Notes: generated from the sequence alone by a model not told the origin. A DNA stretch of 64,000 nt from Anastrepha obliqua (GCF_027943255.1 NC_072893.1:116869784-116933783); one strand, 5' to 3'; positions 21,501 to 34,919 are shown, counted from the first letter of the stretch. Translations and numbers: made by a program.

Positions 21501-23640
21501 TATTATAAAATTTTTATTTATTTTAAAAAAATTTTCATTGCTGGCGTATATTGAGTTTTTTCTTCATAGCAATATCTACTATAAATAGCAATATGCTTCC
21601 ATAATTTTTTCTTACAGTTTTTTTTTTCTCACTGGGAAAGTATCTACTGAGAATAGAATAATATTAATAATATTTTTCTTTCTGCACTTTTTCTGGAACC
21701 TTTAACATTTTTTTTTCGGAAATGTTTTTTTTTTGCTTCTAATTTTTGCAAGAGTATATATTTATTCACCAAGTGTGCTAAACAATATCTTCTTAGTTCA
21801 TCGCAGAAGTAAAAAATGCTATCATAAATAATCGTAAAAGTTGCATGCTGACTCCAGCAGTTTTTGCGCTTGTAAAGAAATGTATTTTAGATGAAGAAAT
21901 GAACACAATGAACAAAAATTTTTCAGTACTTTATAAAAATAAACTTACCTTTACATATTTTATGCATAAGGGAATAAAACCCAAGCAACACTTGCAGACG
22001 GGGTAAATGTAAAAATTTTGCTGTGCCATTCACAAAATTGATTTATTTCACTTTCCTTCATTTACTAGCAAATTCCTGAAAACAACGCATTCCAGTGGAA
22101 TCAACAAAAAACCAAAAAAAAAAACCAAGCATAGCACACAAAAATGAATGAAATGAGTGCACAAGGCAAGCGAGCATGTTTTCTTGAAGGCATTGGGGAA
22201 TTATGCATGTGTGCACACACGCACGCATATCACACAAATGCATTGCGCATCAAAGTTTGTTTATGTAAAGCAAATCTGAAAAATATATAGTAACTTTTCT
22301 ACAACAATAACAGGCGCTGGCGTATTATCCCATCTCCCACAGCTACAGACTTCTGCTCTCTGCCTTGCATACCTCCAGGCTGACAGCCTCTAAGTTTGCA
22401 GTGCTACCCACTTATGAGTGAAATTCCAACTAAATCAATTTAAAAACGCCACAAGTCATTTGTGTTGCTAAAAAAACAAAAGCAAAAACTTTTTCTCAAA
22501 GCAAATATTTGTTAAAGAGAAATTTCAGGAACTGCAAATGGTACAAATGCGCACAAAGGTATGCTATAAAAGATTGGCATGCCACAAAAAGCATACGTGG
22601 TTTTACAGAAGTTGAGCTGAAAAAAAGTAAATAAAAATATGTTTACACTTTTAGCCAAATACAGCCCACACATCGTAAGACAAACACACACACAAACAAA
22701 TGAGTAGTCGTGACAAAATAATCCAAGTAAACAAAAAAAAAACACAAATTTCGAATAACATTCCTCGTATTACTGTTAAGTATGCACACCGTACGAAATG
22801 TGTGCTAATTTACGCTCACAAAAGTATGCAAGGTATTTCGGTGATAATGATGATTGCGCATTGCAGTTGCTCCACGTGCGTATATTCGCTTTATTACATT
22901 CCCGGGCGCTGGTCATCTCACCCACGTCATTATCACAAAATGGGCATTCCTGTTTGGAAACCGCAAATCAATTGTGAATGATGGATATTTAGGTGAAATT
23001 TCGTTTAAGCGCCTAAAAGCGTGCCATTAGCAATTTAACTCTATTTGCGTTAATATTCGAGGCACTCACAAACTGGGAGTGAGATGTAGCCAATGGAATT
23101 TTTCATTGACATTTTCCAATTTCGATTTATTGTTTGGTGATTTACAGAAATAAGCACTTTTTAGGTGTGACTAAAGTGCTTTTGAGGTGAGAAGCGGCAG
23201 TTGAAATCAAATAATGACTGTTAATTACGTAGCTGTGGGTACCCTTCTGTTAGTGGGAAGAGCGCCAAATTGCTAGATAGTGTGAAAAAAGGGTACACAC
23301 TGGCTGGCTTAGCCAGACAGAAATAGGCAGCGAACTTGCGAATTTCTGAAGATCCTACAACAATTCCTATTCCTTCCTGAAATGGAATATACCAAGTAAT
23401 GAATATGTAAACGAGCTTGCATGAATAGGCTCCTCTGTACTACTCGTTTGCTTCCTGGAAGCTCACAAATGCAGAATTTTTTCTCAAAGTAACTCGTATG
23501 TGGAGGAAAAACGCTCTACGCGGGACTGTAGAAAAAATGTCGGGCACAGCGGGCACAGTGAAATGAGAAGCTTCTCAGGTTTGTTGGCCACACAAAATAG
23601 TTTAAAGGGGAGTCCGTGTTTTCGATTCATGCTGTATCAC
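21501..23640. other. Unannotated intron stretch
   Basis: Nothing was recognised. There are several homopolymer A/T runs and a CA-rich tract at 22683-22700. Short open frames at 22058-22243, 22512-22745 and 22700-22981 lack motifs. Confidence 0.5.
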
Positions 23641-24310
23641 ATGTTGCTGAGCGTGAAATATTATCTAAGCAGAAGACATGAGAAAGGATTGATCATAATT
23701 ATAGTATTTATTATTTCAATTTAATAAAACAAAATATTAATGGCAACCATGGAAAATTTTCTAAGCAGAAAATATGAGAAGCGCCTGATTAGAACTATGG
23801 TATTTATTATTTTAACTTTATAAAAAAAATATTAATGGCAACCCTGAAAAAATGTATAAGCAGAAAATATGAAAAACGTCTGATCAGGATTATGGTATTT
23901 ATTATTTTAGTTGCGAAATAAAATAATGTTAATGGTAACTCTAGAAAAATTCTTAAACAGAAAATATCAAAAACGGCTGATTGATTATTTTACTTTTATA
24001 AAAAAATATTAATAGCAACCCCGGAAAAACTTCCAAGCAGAAATATTAAAAAGAAAGTATTATTCAGTTTTATAAACAAATATTAATGGCAACCCTGAAA
24101 AATTTCTAAGCCGAAAATATTAGGAGCGCCTACTTAGAATTATTGTATTTATTATTTTAATTTTATTAAAAAATATGAATGGCAACCCTGGACAAATTTC
24201 CAAGCAGGAAATGTGAAAAACATTTGATCGGAATTATGGTATTTATTTTTTTAATTTTATAAAAAAATATTAATGGCAACTCTGAAAAACTTTCTGAGCA
24301 GAAATTATAC
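23641..24310. repeat. Tandem array, about 97-bp unit, six to seven copies
   Basis: Each copy contains ATATTAATGGCAACCCTGGAA, a TTCTAAGCAGAAAATATGA-like segment, CGCCTGATTAGAATTATGG and TATTTATTATTTTAATTTTA. The GGCAACC core is shared with the array at 27330-28400 and with 24485-24500, which hints at a common origin. Confidence 0.88.
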
Positions 24311-26329
24311 GTGTGAGTATATACGGAAATCATGTCACTATTACTACTATCACTCTTACGGTCACATTTTATTACTTATATATTTTTTCCTAACTTTATT
24401 GTAAAACTATTAGACGACCGTTTTAGAAAAATACCAAAATAACGTTATTGAAATTTTGTTACATATTAAAATTTTTTTTTGTAAAATTATTAGATGGCAA
24501 CTCTATCTAAAATTATTTTCTATTAAAATTTTAGTAAATATCATTATTTAGAACCCAATGCTTGCGCTCCTTAAGCCGTAAGTTAGATTATTTATTTATG
24601 TTTAGTATTCCCCACAATCTGTGTTAACCCAGTTTATGAAAGTTGTAAAGTTAAAAGGTTATGAAAAGTTATCAAAAAATACCCAATCGAGTTGAAATTG
24701 AAATTATAAATAGTTTTGATTAAAATTTTACATAGCTGACTCTTTATTTATTAGAAATTTGGCTTCAAAACAGCTAAGGAGTATCCAGTGTTACTGATAT
24801 ACAAAAGCCGCTTCGAGTCGCTAATCCCTTATGCGCCTACATCTCAAGTTATAATAATGAAAAAGGGCAATATATATTCCGAAATTGAGACTTTTATTTA
24901 TTCACTTCAAAATTTGTTAACTTCAACGTTTCTTCGCCGCTCTTCCATTCACATTCATAACTCTCATTCTGGTAATACTCAGTGAACTTTCTGCCCCACA
25001 AATACTTATGTGAACGAATATCATGTGCATGAGTGGTTGTCTATGAGCTATAAAATACCAAAACACACACATATGCACTCAATTAAGTCACATTTTAATA
25101 GCATTACAACTCTCAATTAATATCAATTAAGCGCCGCAAACCTAAATAGCTTCCACAAATTATGTAAACAAAGTACTTGTAAGGGCTTGTTTGTGTGTGT
25201 GTGTGCAAGAAGACAAAGAAGCAGGGAGTAGAGGAGCGCGTTAAACGAAATGAGAGATGAGAAGGTGATCGTAAGCGAAATGAAGCTTCAATATGAAGGA
25301 CGGCAGGAAGTGACATGATATGCTGGCGGGCAACAAAGTACACAAAAAAAATAAATTAAATAAAAGAGAAAAAAAAATGAGCAAGCGAAAAAATTACCCG
25401 ATAGATATCAGGATGATGACAAAGGGCGGATGTACAAATTAGAAAATAATACAAATTAAGTTAAAATTAAATTACTTGGTCAGTGCTCGGAGTCGTTGCT
25501 AGTACTGTGGCCCCCAGCGAATTAGCTGGAGTTAAGAGACGTCTGAAAAGTAGAGGCAACTAAGGAAATTGTTGAACGATGCTATTGATACTAATTTGCT
25601 AGATAAAAAAAAAATAAATACAATGAACAGCAAACAATTAATTGGCGCATAAAGCAACTCTGTTTGGTCGCAAACAGGCCACCAGTCACATTTACTTTGT
25701 TGGCGTCCCTTGACAAGCAGGAAGTCCTTCTGCTCTATTGTCATGGCTGGCCTTCGCCTGCCTAATAATATGAAGTGATAATTCGATTAAGGCGCAATAA
25801 ATTCTAGTGAAGTGCTAGTGGCAATGGATAGGCATTAAACATGAACAGGCACTCACATTGGCACACGTAAACGCGATTATCAATGCCACGCTGTACACTT
25901 TAGGTTGCCCAGATGCCGCAAAATAAGTCAACAATTGGAAGCATATACATAGTATAGTAGTTCATTGGGATTAGTTATTGCTGACAAGCAGTCATGAGAC
26001 ATCAACTATCACAGTTCCACCACATTGGCATACATCAATAACCCTAAAGTCAAACCTGATGGTTTTGCAGTTAAACTAGTACGTTTTCTATTTTTTATCA
26101 ATGTAAACAACTGATACATTTACTTGGAAAAGTACTGCGAAATGCCAATTTTCAGATCATTCCTCAACATTATTCCAGTTAATGAACTCAAGCACCAGTT
26201 TTATACCTGATCATAAATTAATTCAGAATGGCCAAAAAATTAGCTGATTGACCTCATGAACATTTTTATTCATTTAATCCTCATTTCGTGTGTCCTCATC
26301 GGTTTGAATTATAGAAAAAATAATACTTG
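24311..26329. other. Unannotated intron stretch
   Basis: Isolated GGCAAC-type array remnants occur at 24400-24500 and a GT-microsatellite at 25188-25204. The rest holds no recognised gene or repeat. Confidence 0.5.
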
Positions 26330-26640
26330 TTTTGCATGAATGGGCCTCTTGTAATTAGTCCAACTCTAGTCCGTTTCGAACTAGTACGATTTCTTCCACC
26401 GAATACCATTGAATTACAAAAAAAATAATATTTGTTTTGCATGAATGGTTCGCTTGCAACTAGTCACCTACTAGTCCGTCTCGAACTAGTACGATTTCTT
26501 CCAGCAAATACTACTGTATGATCTAGAATGTGTGCTGGAAAGTTTCAACAAATATTTGTTTTACATGAATGTTCATCTTGCAACTAGTCACATTCTAGGC
26601 CGTCTCGACCTAGTGCGACTTCTTCCACCAAATCAAAATT
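26330..26640. repeat. Three-copy tandem repeat, 104-125-bp unit, with ACTAGT motifs
   Basis: Copies begin near 26332, 26436 and 26558 with TTTTGCATGAATG and continue CTTGCAACTAGTCAC, TCTCGAACTAGTACGATTTC and TTCCACCAAAT. They share the ACTAGT-with-flanking-symmetry theme of the 16.2-kb minisatellite, but the unit differs. Confidence 0.85.
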
Positions 26641-27329
26641 CATGAACTACATAGAATGTGTGCTTAATAGCTTGGCTTTTCACTGCAGATAATTTTCGCT
26701 TCGTTTCACCACAAACAAACACGCAGTTGTGGGTGTATGTGGCAACGCATATTGGCAACTCATTTGTCGCAAACTTAGTTAGCCGACTTTACGTCCCCAT
26801 AAAATGGCATTGGTATGCAGAGGCTGTCGCCTGCACTTATGCTGTGTAAAGACTTGACAAATTAACAGTTTTACAAACAACAACTTAATATAAACAGAGC
26901 GAGTATTAGTGGTGTAATTGCAGATTAGAACGAATTTTGACGATTCGTGGATAGTTTGAGCAGTTATGCTCTAAAATTTGTTGGTTTGTTAGCTGGTTTC
27001 CTTTAATATTATATAAAAAGTTTCTGACCGTTAAATTAATGGCATTAAAAAGTTGTACCACTAAAAGTTTATTCCTGCCAAAAAAATATAATTATAAGAA
27101 TCTGAAGTTAGTTTGCTTATTAAATAGGTAACTGGATGACCATTGCAGTCCAATAGGATACCCGGTAAATATTAATTATTCAAACGCAGTCCATTTATTT
27201 TCTTCTGTTTGGCTTTACATTTTTGTGCGAACCCAAGAAACTTCGCAGACTGTTTCACTTTTTGCGAAGCTTTTCCAGCTGCTGAACAAATTATTGGATT
27301 TTATTATCGCAAAATCATTGGATTATCGA
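26641..27329. other. No recognised feature
   Basis: This is AT-rich sequence with short open frames that lack recognisable motifs. Confidence 0.5.
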
Positions 27330-28400
27330 AATTACAGTATTGCCTATTTCAATTTTATTGCGCTTTTATTAGACAACCTTTTATTAGGCAACCCTAGTGA
27401 AATATACAATATAAAAATGCCTGTCAAACTCTGGCAAAATTCTTTCAAAGTGAAAAAAAGAATTAACCAAAGTTTTGGTGTAAAAGGTTTTAACATTATT
27501 TTAAAATGATTAAACGGCAACCCCAAAAAACCGTATGAAAAAGAACATGTGAAAGTCATTTTGCCAAACTTTTATTCAATTTTTTCTGGAGCATTTTTGA
27601 AAAATGTTTAGTGACAATCCTAGAAAAATATACAATACCACAATGAACACATGCAGGTTCTTGTGCAAAATCTTTGCAAAACTTTGAGATTTCAACCCTT
27701 GAAAAATATTTCGAAATTAATTAGCGAAAATTTTTTGACCAAATTACAGTACTGATTATTTCAACTTTCTGGTAAAATTATAACTTTAAGGCGGCAACGC
27801 TAGAAAATTATTTGAAAATGGAAATATAAAAATTGCTTGACCAAAGTATAGTAGGGGCTTGACACCAACAAAAGTGTACGAAAATCTAATTTATTTTTTT
27901 TCTCAATTGTTTTGAAAATTTATTAGCTGGGAATCGAAAAATATTATCAATGTGCTTGAGTTTGTTAGCCTTTTTGTAAATTTATTAGTTGGCAACCCTA
28001 AAAGTATTTACAATTTGCCTGAATTTAGTTGTTCTTTATATAAAATTATTAGGTGGCAACCCTAAAAAGTTATATAGAAATAGAAATAAAAAAATCAGTG
28101 GACTAAATTATCCAATTTTTTGCTTAAAATATTTTTGTTATTAAGTTTTTGTACATTTATTATATGTCTACCCTACAAGTATTTATAATACAATTCAAAG
28201 ATTTAATTGTAATTTGCCTGAATTTTAGATTTGTTTATTTTAAGCTTATTTTAAAATTATTAGGTGGAAATTTTAGAAAATTATATCGAAATGGAAACAT
28301 AAAAATACGAAATTGTAATCTGGAGTTTACAGTAAAAATTCATTTTACAAAATTAATCTCTCTAATTTTTATTCTAAATGTATTAGCTGGCAACACTGTT
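27330..28400. repeat. Diverged tandem array marked by TTATTAGGTGGCAACCCTA
   Basis: Roughly eight copies of a 100-150-bp AT-rich unit are each marked by a variant of TTATTAG(G/C/T)TGGCAACCCTA followed by a GAAAAATAT-like segment. Spacing is irregular. No open frame is conserved, so the 94- and 84-codon frames within it are chance. Confidence 0.75.
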
Positions 28401-29306
28401 TAATATTATTTAATATTTCATTGCACTACTGCAGTAATTAACAATACTTTGAGTCCAGCAGCCGCAAGCTGCAAATATTTGTTAATATTGTTCGCCAAAA
28501 TCAGTGATAGCCCAATTCATGGAAGCTCGAATGTTAAGAAAATATTTAATGTTAATAAGCAATACCCAGTTGAGTTCAAAAATTTTATTGTGGCTCATAA
28601 TATTGTGGCGCGTTTACTAATCTAAAATTAATTATTTATACATCAAGTAAAATTAATTACCCAACGGAGCGTAGAGCGGAAAATTTTAATAGATCGCTAT
28701 GCGTAAAAATAATAAATTCCATAAATAATAGAATTACATCGGACTTTGGGATGGATGGCCACGAAATATTTACCCGCTTCATGGCTTTTATGAATACAAT
28801 TCAAAATTTGCGCAAAATGCATTGCATGGCTTTGCTGCATTGATTAGTTAGATAGGAAGCCCATATTTTTAATTTGTTGTTGTTGTGTAGCACAACAAGT
28901 ATTTTGCTCTGTTTCACTAATTGTAGCGATTAATAATTTAATCAATGGATTTAAATAATAGGTATTTGCCGATTTACCAGAGTGCGTGGCATGCAATATG
29001 AAACCTCGTGGGACGGGGCGTATGAGTAATTTTACTATTACCTCGTTTGTATGCGATTTTGCAATAGACGCTGAGGAAATTAATTATATTATAATTTATA
29101 AAAAAAAATAGGAAATGGATAATTTCTAAAAAAAAGTTTGGAAATTAATTACGTATAATTTATATAAAAAATTCGAATACCTTTAGCGTGACAGACCAAA
29201 CACGAAATCATCCGTGGATTGAGTGATACATTTTTTATGAGTGCCTAGCGTTGCTAGAATTAAATATTTAAGCCGATGTGGTCGATACTGGACAAACCCT
29301 TGTATA
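28401..29306. other. No recognised feature
   Basis: This is AT-rich sequence and nothing coding was identified. Confidence 0.5.
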
Positions 29307-30500
29307 AGGTCAGTCCATAAGTTCGTGCGTTTTTTAAAGGTGGTTTTAAAATTAATAAAAAATATGTTTAAAGTATTTATTAATCAATAATAAATTTTCC
29401 TTCATTATTTCTAATGTCTTTCCAACGTTTAGGCTAATTTTTAATTCCCTGCTCAAAAAATTTGTTGTCCTTGGAGCCAAAATACGCTTCGATATCCCTT
29501 TTTATAGCTTCTTTTGAGGAGTAGTTCTTGTTACTCATATGGGATTGAAGTCCACGGAAAAGGTGATAATATCAAGGTGCAATATCCGGAGAGTATGGTA
29601 GATGCGGCATTATGAGGTCTTGCGTTGTCGTGGTGAAACAAAACTGTGCGTCTCTTCACTAAAGACGGTCGATTTTTTTAAGCGCCTCATTCAGGTTTGA
29701 TAGCTGATGGGAATAATAAAATAATAATAATAATAATAAACAATACCGGCCATATCACATCAAATAGGCAGGAGAATCTTCTTGGGGTGAAGGCGAACTC
29801 TAGGGGTCGCTTCTTGTTTATCTAACCATTAGCGTTTGCGAACAGGATTATTGTAAAGGACCCATTTTTCATCACCAGTAACGATACGGTTAAAAAAACT
29901 TTCATTTTCAAGCCGTTGCAGCAGCTGAGAATACACATTCACTCTCTGCTGAAGGTTGGCGACGGAAAGTCTATGCGGAACCCATTTTCCCAGCTTTGAA
30001 ACCTTTCTCAACTAAACCAGATGTAGGTGAACTGTTCCATGCGATGAATTTACCCTCTGAGCTATCATATCGACTATCAAATTTGGCTCAGTTTCCACGA
30101 GTTCGAGCAAGGCTACGGAGTTAAAGACTTCAGGACGACCAGCGCGCGGGGCATCCTCCACGTCGCAGTTACCACTTCGGAATTTGCAAACCACTTTTGC
30201 GCAGTCCTTACACTCACGGGATCCTCTCCGTGAACAGTGTATAAACACTGCAGAAGCAGTTGTTGCATTTTTGCCACTTGTATAAAAAAAAAAAAATATG
30301 CCTCTTATACGCGTTCGAAGATTCCATTTTATTTTTAACAACACGTGCTTCTATCCGCGATTCAAATCACTTGTTGAATGCACAATATATCAAAGAAAAT
30401 ATAAATAGTTCCGTTATATTCCGCGAATAATATTTTGTATGCAAAAATCGTACAAAAGTGAAATTATGGGTAAAATACGCACGAACTTATGGACTGACCT
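29307..30500 (-). mobile_element. Mariner element with both terminal inverted repeats, inactive
   Basis: Terminal inverted repeats AGGTCAGTCCATAAGTTCGT (29307) and its complement ending at 30500 bound a 1,194-bp element, close to the usual mariner length of about 1.3 kb. A TA flanks the left end. The transposase runs on the minus strand in broken frames (see 29390-30350). A (AAT)n microsatellite at about 29723-29750 lies inside the coding region and marks decay or deletion. Confidence 0.92.
29390..30350 (-). pseudogene. Mariner transposase pseudogene
   Basis: Frames at 30012-30344 and 29829-30011 give FRSGNCDVEDAPRAGRPEVF (helix-turn-helix linker with the GRP motif), KWVPHRLS (mariner WVPHxL motif) and RIVTGDEKWVLYNNPVRKR (first catalytic Asp in GDEKW). 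Further on, YSPDIAP is followed by a stop, then YYHLF, so both the Ser and the third catalytic Asp of the usual APSDYHLF are lost. A stop also sits between the two main frames. No functional protein is possible. The mariner subfamily is not assigned. Confidence 0.9.
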
Positions 30501-32570
30501 GATATATACGATATATTGCAAGCAAGTTTGACTGCGAACTTGAATTATTTTATTTTATTATTGTACAATTGATTGAACTACTTTCTTAGAGACCTCTGGG
30601 TTACTCAAATTTCTCGTTGTCATATCCTACTCTATTTAGTCGACGCTGGTAAAATTATTCGATGTACATGGACTGGGCTAAATAACTGTAGCACATGGAC
30701 TTATTGACAAATTTGAACTATTTATTTGTTTGTTATTTAATTTTTGTATGCAAATTTAGTTCATTCTCGGACAAAAACCATATAAACCGAAACCTTCAAA
30801 CTTTGTGAAAATTTAAAAAAGAATTAATGAAAAAATTGCATCAACATTTTTCGAAAAACTTCGAGTATGCAGTTTTATAACCCATGGCATTTTGTTATGA
30901 AAACTGCAAGTTTGAAGTGGTTCAAATATCGGGTAGAAATTTGAAGTTTGTTTTGCTTCTTTTTTCCAATGATATGCGAGCGACTAGACGCCTACGGACA
31001 GCACAAATTCTATTTTGTGAAATTGCTGGTCATGAGTGTTTGGACTGAATAGCGTATCCAAAACAAAAGACCAGGCGGTGCTAGGCGGAAGAAATAGTAA
31101 TTTGTTAGAATTTTTTTCCATGCATTTTTTTTAATGAAATATGTCTAAGTTCTGATAAGGATTCTATATTCTAAATATCAGAGACTGGGCTAAATACTAT
31201 TTCAAAGTAATATAAAATAATATGAAAAAATATGTAAAATGAAAAAAGGTGCAGCTTCCTATTCTTTGATGGAGTCGTTTATTTCCAAATAGAAGAATAG
31301 ATAGAAGTAGCGGACACTCATAGCGGACACTCATCGTCAATCAGCTTCTTTCCGTCCAAGAGAGGTATCCACTCAAAAGAGGGTAACTTTTTCCGATACA
31401 TAAGATTTTGTATAGAAAAAAATTTTTAGAGGTGTCCATTAGGAGAAGTTACAGAGTATTAAGAAATTATTTTCTAAAATAAAACTATTAAATCGAAAAA
31501 AAACTAAGGTTTTTACTGTGGCTTAATTCTGGAAAAGAAAAAAAGCTAGAGACCTCGAGCCTTACAAGCAAAGTTCTGCTTCATACTTGTTGGTTGGTTG
31601 GCTGTTTGGATAAAGTAGTGATTCATTCAGAATCCAACTAGCACTTCCGCACTTCTGTTGCGACATCCTCGCTACCAACTTGCTTAATGAATATCTACAG
31701 CATGACTGTCTCCAGAATGTGCGGCTCGAGAACCTTATTAGGTTGTTGGCGTCTAAACAAGGCAGTCGTTCGCGACTCTCAGTGAACAAACAGTGGTTTG
31801 CCAAGGGTTGACATTCTCTCCTTCCATAAGACAGAGCATTCATAGAGGAAATGGAAAACCATTTTCTATTTCTCTCGTTGCTTACATGTGACTGAGTGTG
31901 CTGTGAGGGATGCCTATTTTGGCTGCTTGTTCCCCATTAGACCAGAATAGCCAGTTATCACTGACGTTTGTTTATGGGTGCGGGTGGCCCATAAAATTCT
32001 GCTAACTTTGCATGTTGTGTGGTCTCTCCATCTGCGTTAAGCAAGTTGTAGATATTTTAAGGAAATTGCATCCTTCATTGCCGATGGCGGCGTGTATACC
32101 GATTCTGCAGGAACGTTACTCATGACAGATCCTCGGTTCATGCCAGATCGTTCATTTCCATTTATTCCTGTTTTTATTTTTCCTTGATCACTCCTCTCGG
32201 GAACATAGGGCCTCGACAAGACTCAGTCTTGCATTGGTTTCGTTAATCTATTTTGATTTCTGACAGGGTAGGTGATTATCCTGCCGCTACCAGTCTTAAA
32301 TAATAGGAATGCCCACCTGCTGTTGCTTAGAAGCAACGCCTTTTTACTGCTTGGAGCGCCATCTGTGTTTCAAACTTTTCTGGCAGAAGGATCGCACAGA
32401 TGGTTGAGGATTTCGCTAAATTTCGTGTGTCTGCGCTCTTATCGCGGTTGTTCGCTTCCTCTTGTTGGCGCCACTGATGCAATGTGTAAGTGTGTATTTT
32501 TCTTTGTTTTTGCTTGTTTTAGCAGCCATAATTGCAAATAATGCGCTGACTATTGTGCCCCGCACGTAAA
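30501..32570. other. Unannotated intron stretch
   Basis: No gene was recognised. The 31562-31843 minus frame has no motif. The base composition of 31560-32560 is less AT-rich than the surroundings, which suggests an old transposon or other foreign piece, but nothing specific could be identified. Confidence 0.45.
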
Positions 32571-32580
32571 AATGGAAAGG

Positions 32581-32884
32581 CGACCGCCGTAGCCGAATGG
32601 GTTGGTGCGTGACTACCATTCGGAATACACAGAGAGAACGTAGTTTCGGTGAAACACCAAAATTAAGTAAAACATTTTTCTAATAGCGGTCGCCCTCGGC
32701 AGACAATGGCAAAACTCCGAGCGTATCTCTGCCATGAAGAAGCTCCTCATAAAAATATCTGCCGTTCGGAGTCGGCTTGAAACTGTAGGTCCCTCCATTT
32801 GTGGAACAACATCAAGACAAGAGGGGGAGCTTGGCCAAATACCCAAAAAGGGTGTACGCGCCAATTATATATATATATATAAGT
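32581..32884 (+). mobile_element. tRNA-derived SINE, copy 2, full length
   Basis: This 304-bp plus-strand copy runs from the tRNA-like head (CCGCCGTAGCCGAATGGG) through the body (AGCGGTCGCCCTCGGCAGAC) to the tail GTACGCGCCAAT(TA)n. A 9-bp target duplication ATGGAAAGG flanks it exactly (32572-32580 and 32885-32893). The B box is damaged here (GTAGTTTCGGTG with several bases missing), so this copy probably could not be transcribed from its own promoter. Confidence 0.93.
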
Positions 32885-32893
32885 ATGGAAAGG

Positions 32894-33699
32894 ATAAGTT
32901 GTTGGGGTGGAGGAATGGGATTTTTTTGTTTTTCTACTTATTTAATTGTAATTGAGGTTCCTTCAGTGTATTCAGTGTTCATATTCATTTCCCATCTTCT
33001 TATCCATAAATTGGCGAGCTAAAGCCATAAAGGAGCTGTGAATATTAATTTTGGTAATGTAAAAATGTATGCAATTTCAAAATAATATCTCACAGTGTCA
33101 ATTTCCATTTTCATCGCTATCCTTGCTTTCGTTTGTTTGATTGCTGCCACGAAGCCGAGCATAACTTTGCTTTTAACTCATTTAACCTTCACTTCACTTA
33201 AGTAATTAACACTTCTTAGCTTCGAAATACACATACAATCACACCATTGCTATGCACGCGTATGAGTGGAAACTAAAGCCAAAGCAACGCAAACCATTTC
33301 TTACCTATTTTCCTACTTAGTGGTAGTGAATGTATATATATATATGTATGTATGTATATTTGTATATTTTGTATTGCATACATGTATGCATGTATAGGAA
33401 ATAAATCGATACAATTTAAAGGACTCTAAGCAAGTGCAACACAAGCGCATTTCACAAGGGCTCCTTCAAGGATTCTACTAACTTTAAGTGAATTGCGTCG
33501 TGTAAGACATACTGATAGGCAATTAAAGCAGCAACAGTTTCAGAGAAAACTCGTTTTTGAGGAAGAATTTGGAAGACTAGTGTTTCGTTTAAGTTGACCA
33601 TAAGCAAATTCTAAGTCTTTGGTGCGATGCAAGTTGCGCGGAGCTGGAAATCATAGGAAGCAGCTAAAATATTCACTCATCTTATATGATATATCAAAT
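32894..33699. other. No recognised feature
   Basis: This is intron sequence with a TATATATG/TATG microsatellite at 33328-33390. No gene was seen. Confidence 0.5.
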
Positions 33700-34260
33700 T
33701 GTTAGTCATTTTGCATTAGCTTTAACAAAAAATTTTGCATTAACAAAAAAATTAAATTTTCTTCCAAAAGAAAAAAATAATAATTTTCATCTGAATTGAA
33801 AAAAAAATTAATATAATTTTCTTCCGAATTTAAAAAAAAAAATTATTTTTATGTTTTTCGTTTTTAAATTCGGAAGAAAACAATTTTTTTTTAATTTGGA
33901 AGAAAATTTAATTAAAAAAAAAACCAGAAAACTACTTCCATTTTTGTAAAAAAAAGTAAATTTTCTTCCGAAATTAAAAAAAAAAATTTTATTTTATTTT
34001 TTTGTTTTTATTTTATAAAGGTTTACATAACAATAAAATTATTATACAAACTGAAAGTAGTGCAGCGCTAGCATCGGGGAAAAAAATGTCTCCCGAATTA
34101 AAAAAAAACAAATTTTCCTTTTTTTTTATTTCTTTAAAAATTCGGACGAAAATTTGATGTTTTTTTTTTAATTTCGGAAGAAAATTTAATTTTTTTGTTA
34201 AAAGTATTTAGCAAAGTTGTATCGTTATCATTAAATTTTTTTCCGAATGTTGTGTTTTTT
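33700..34260. repeat. A/T-rich repeat cluster with direct and inverted TTCGGAAGAAAATTT units
   Basis: The unit ATTTTCTTCCGAATT and its complement AATTCGGAAGAAAATT occur about ten times in both orientations, separated by poly-A/T runs. Because the copies are inverted, a transcript could fold on itself extensively. There is no coding content. Confidence 0.75.
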
Positions 34261-34919
34261 TTAATTTATATTATATTAAAATTTAAAAAAGTTACACAAA
34301 TGTTAAATACATAGAACCGAAGATATTTCACTTAAAAAGTCTATACCAAATTGAACTCTAACATTTTTTTGAAGAATTTTCATTATTTTAATAAATCAAT
34401 TGCATAGATCTCGAAATTACTAAGTGTTTTTAAAAAATTTGCCAATTTAGTTCTTATTTTATTCAAGCTTCCAAATAAACCTGAGGATGCACAGCGCAAA
34501 TTGTTGGAGTAGCTCGGCTGAACACCCAACAAAGAGTGACTCAGAATCGCTCAATAGAGACAGGCTCACGGTTTATAAATATGTTATAATGTTTGGCGAC
34601 TGAACTTGAATTACAAAAAACTAAAAATTGACTGATTAAGCACACATTTTTATGAAATTTGTTGAAATCGAAAAACTGGTTAATTTATCTTTTTCTTATA
34701 AGCTTATTTTTCCGATTAATATTTTTTACCAGTCTAAAATTTTTTCAGACTTTGAACAGAAAAATCTCTTCTTTAGAAGATTTATCCTTTTAGTGGAATT
34801 CGAGAAACTTATGAATATTTTTTCAGCTTTACTTATTTTAAAAAGTTGCATTCTTCAGTGTGAAGCTTTTTGGGCATAGCAATGAAAGAAATATTTTTCT
34901 CAAATATTTTATATAAAAG

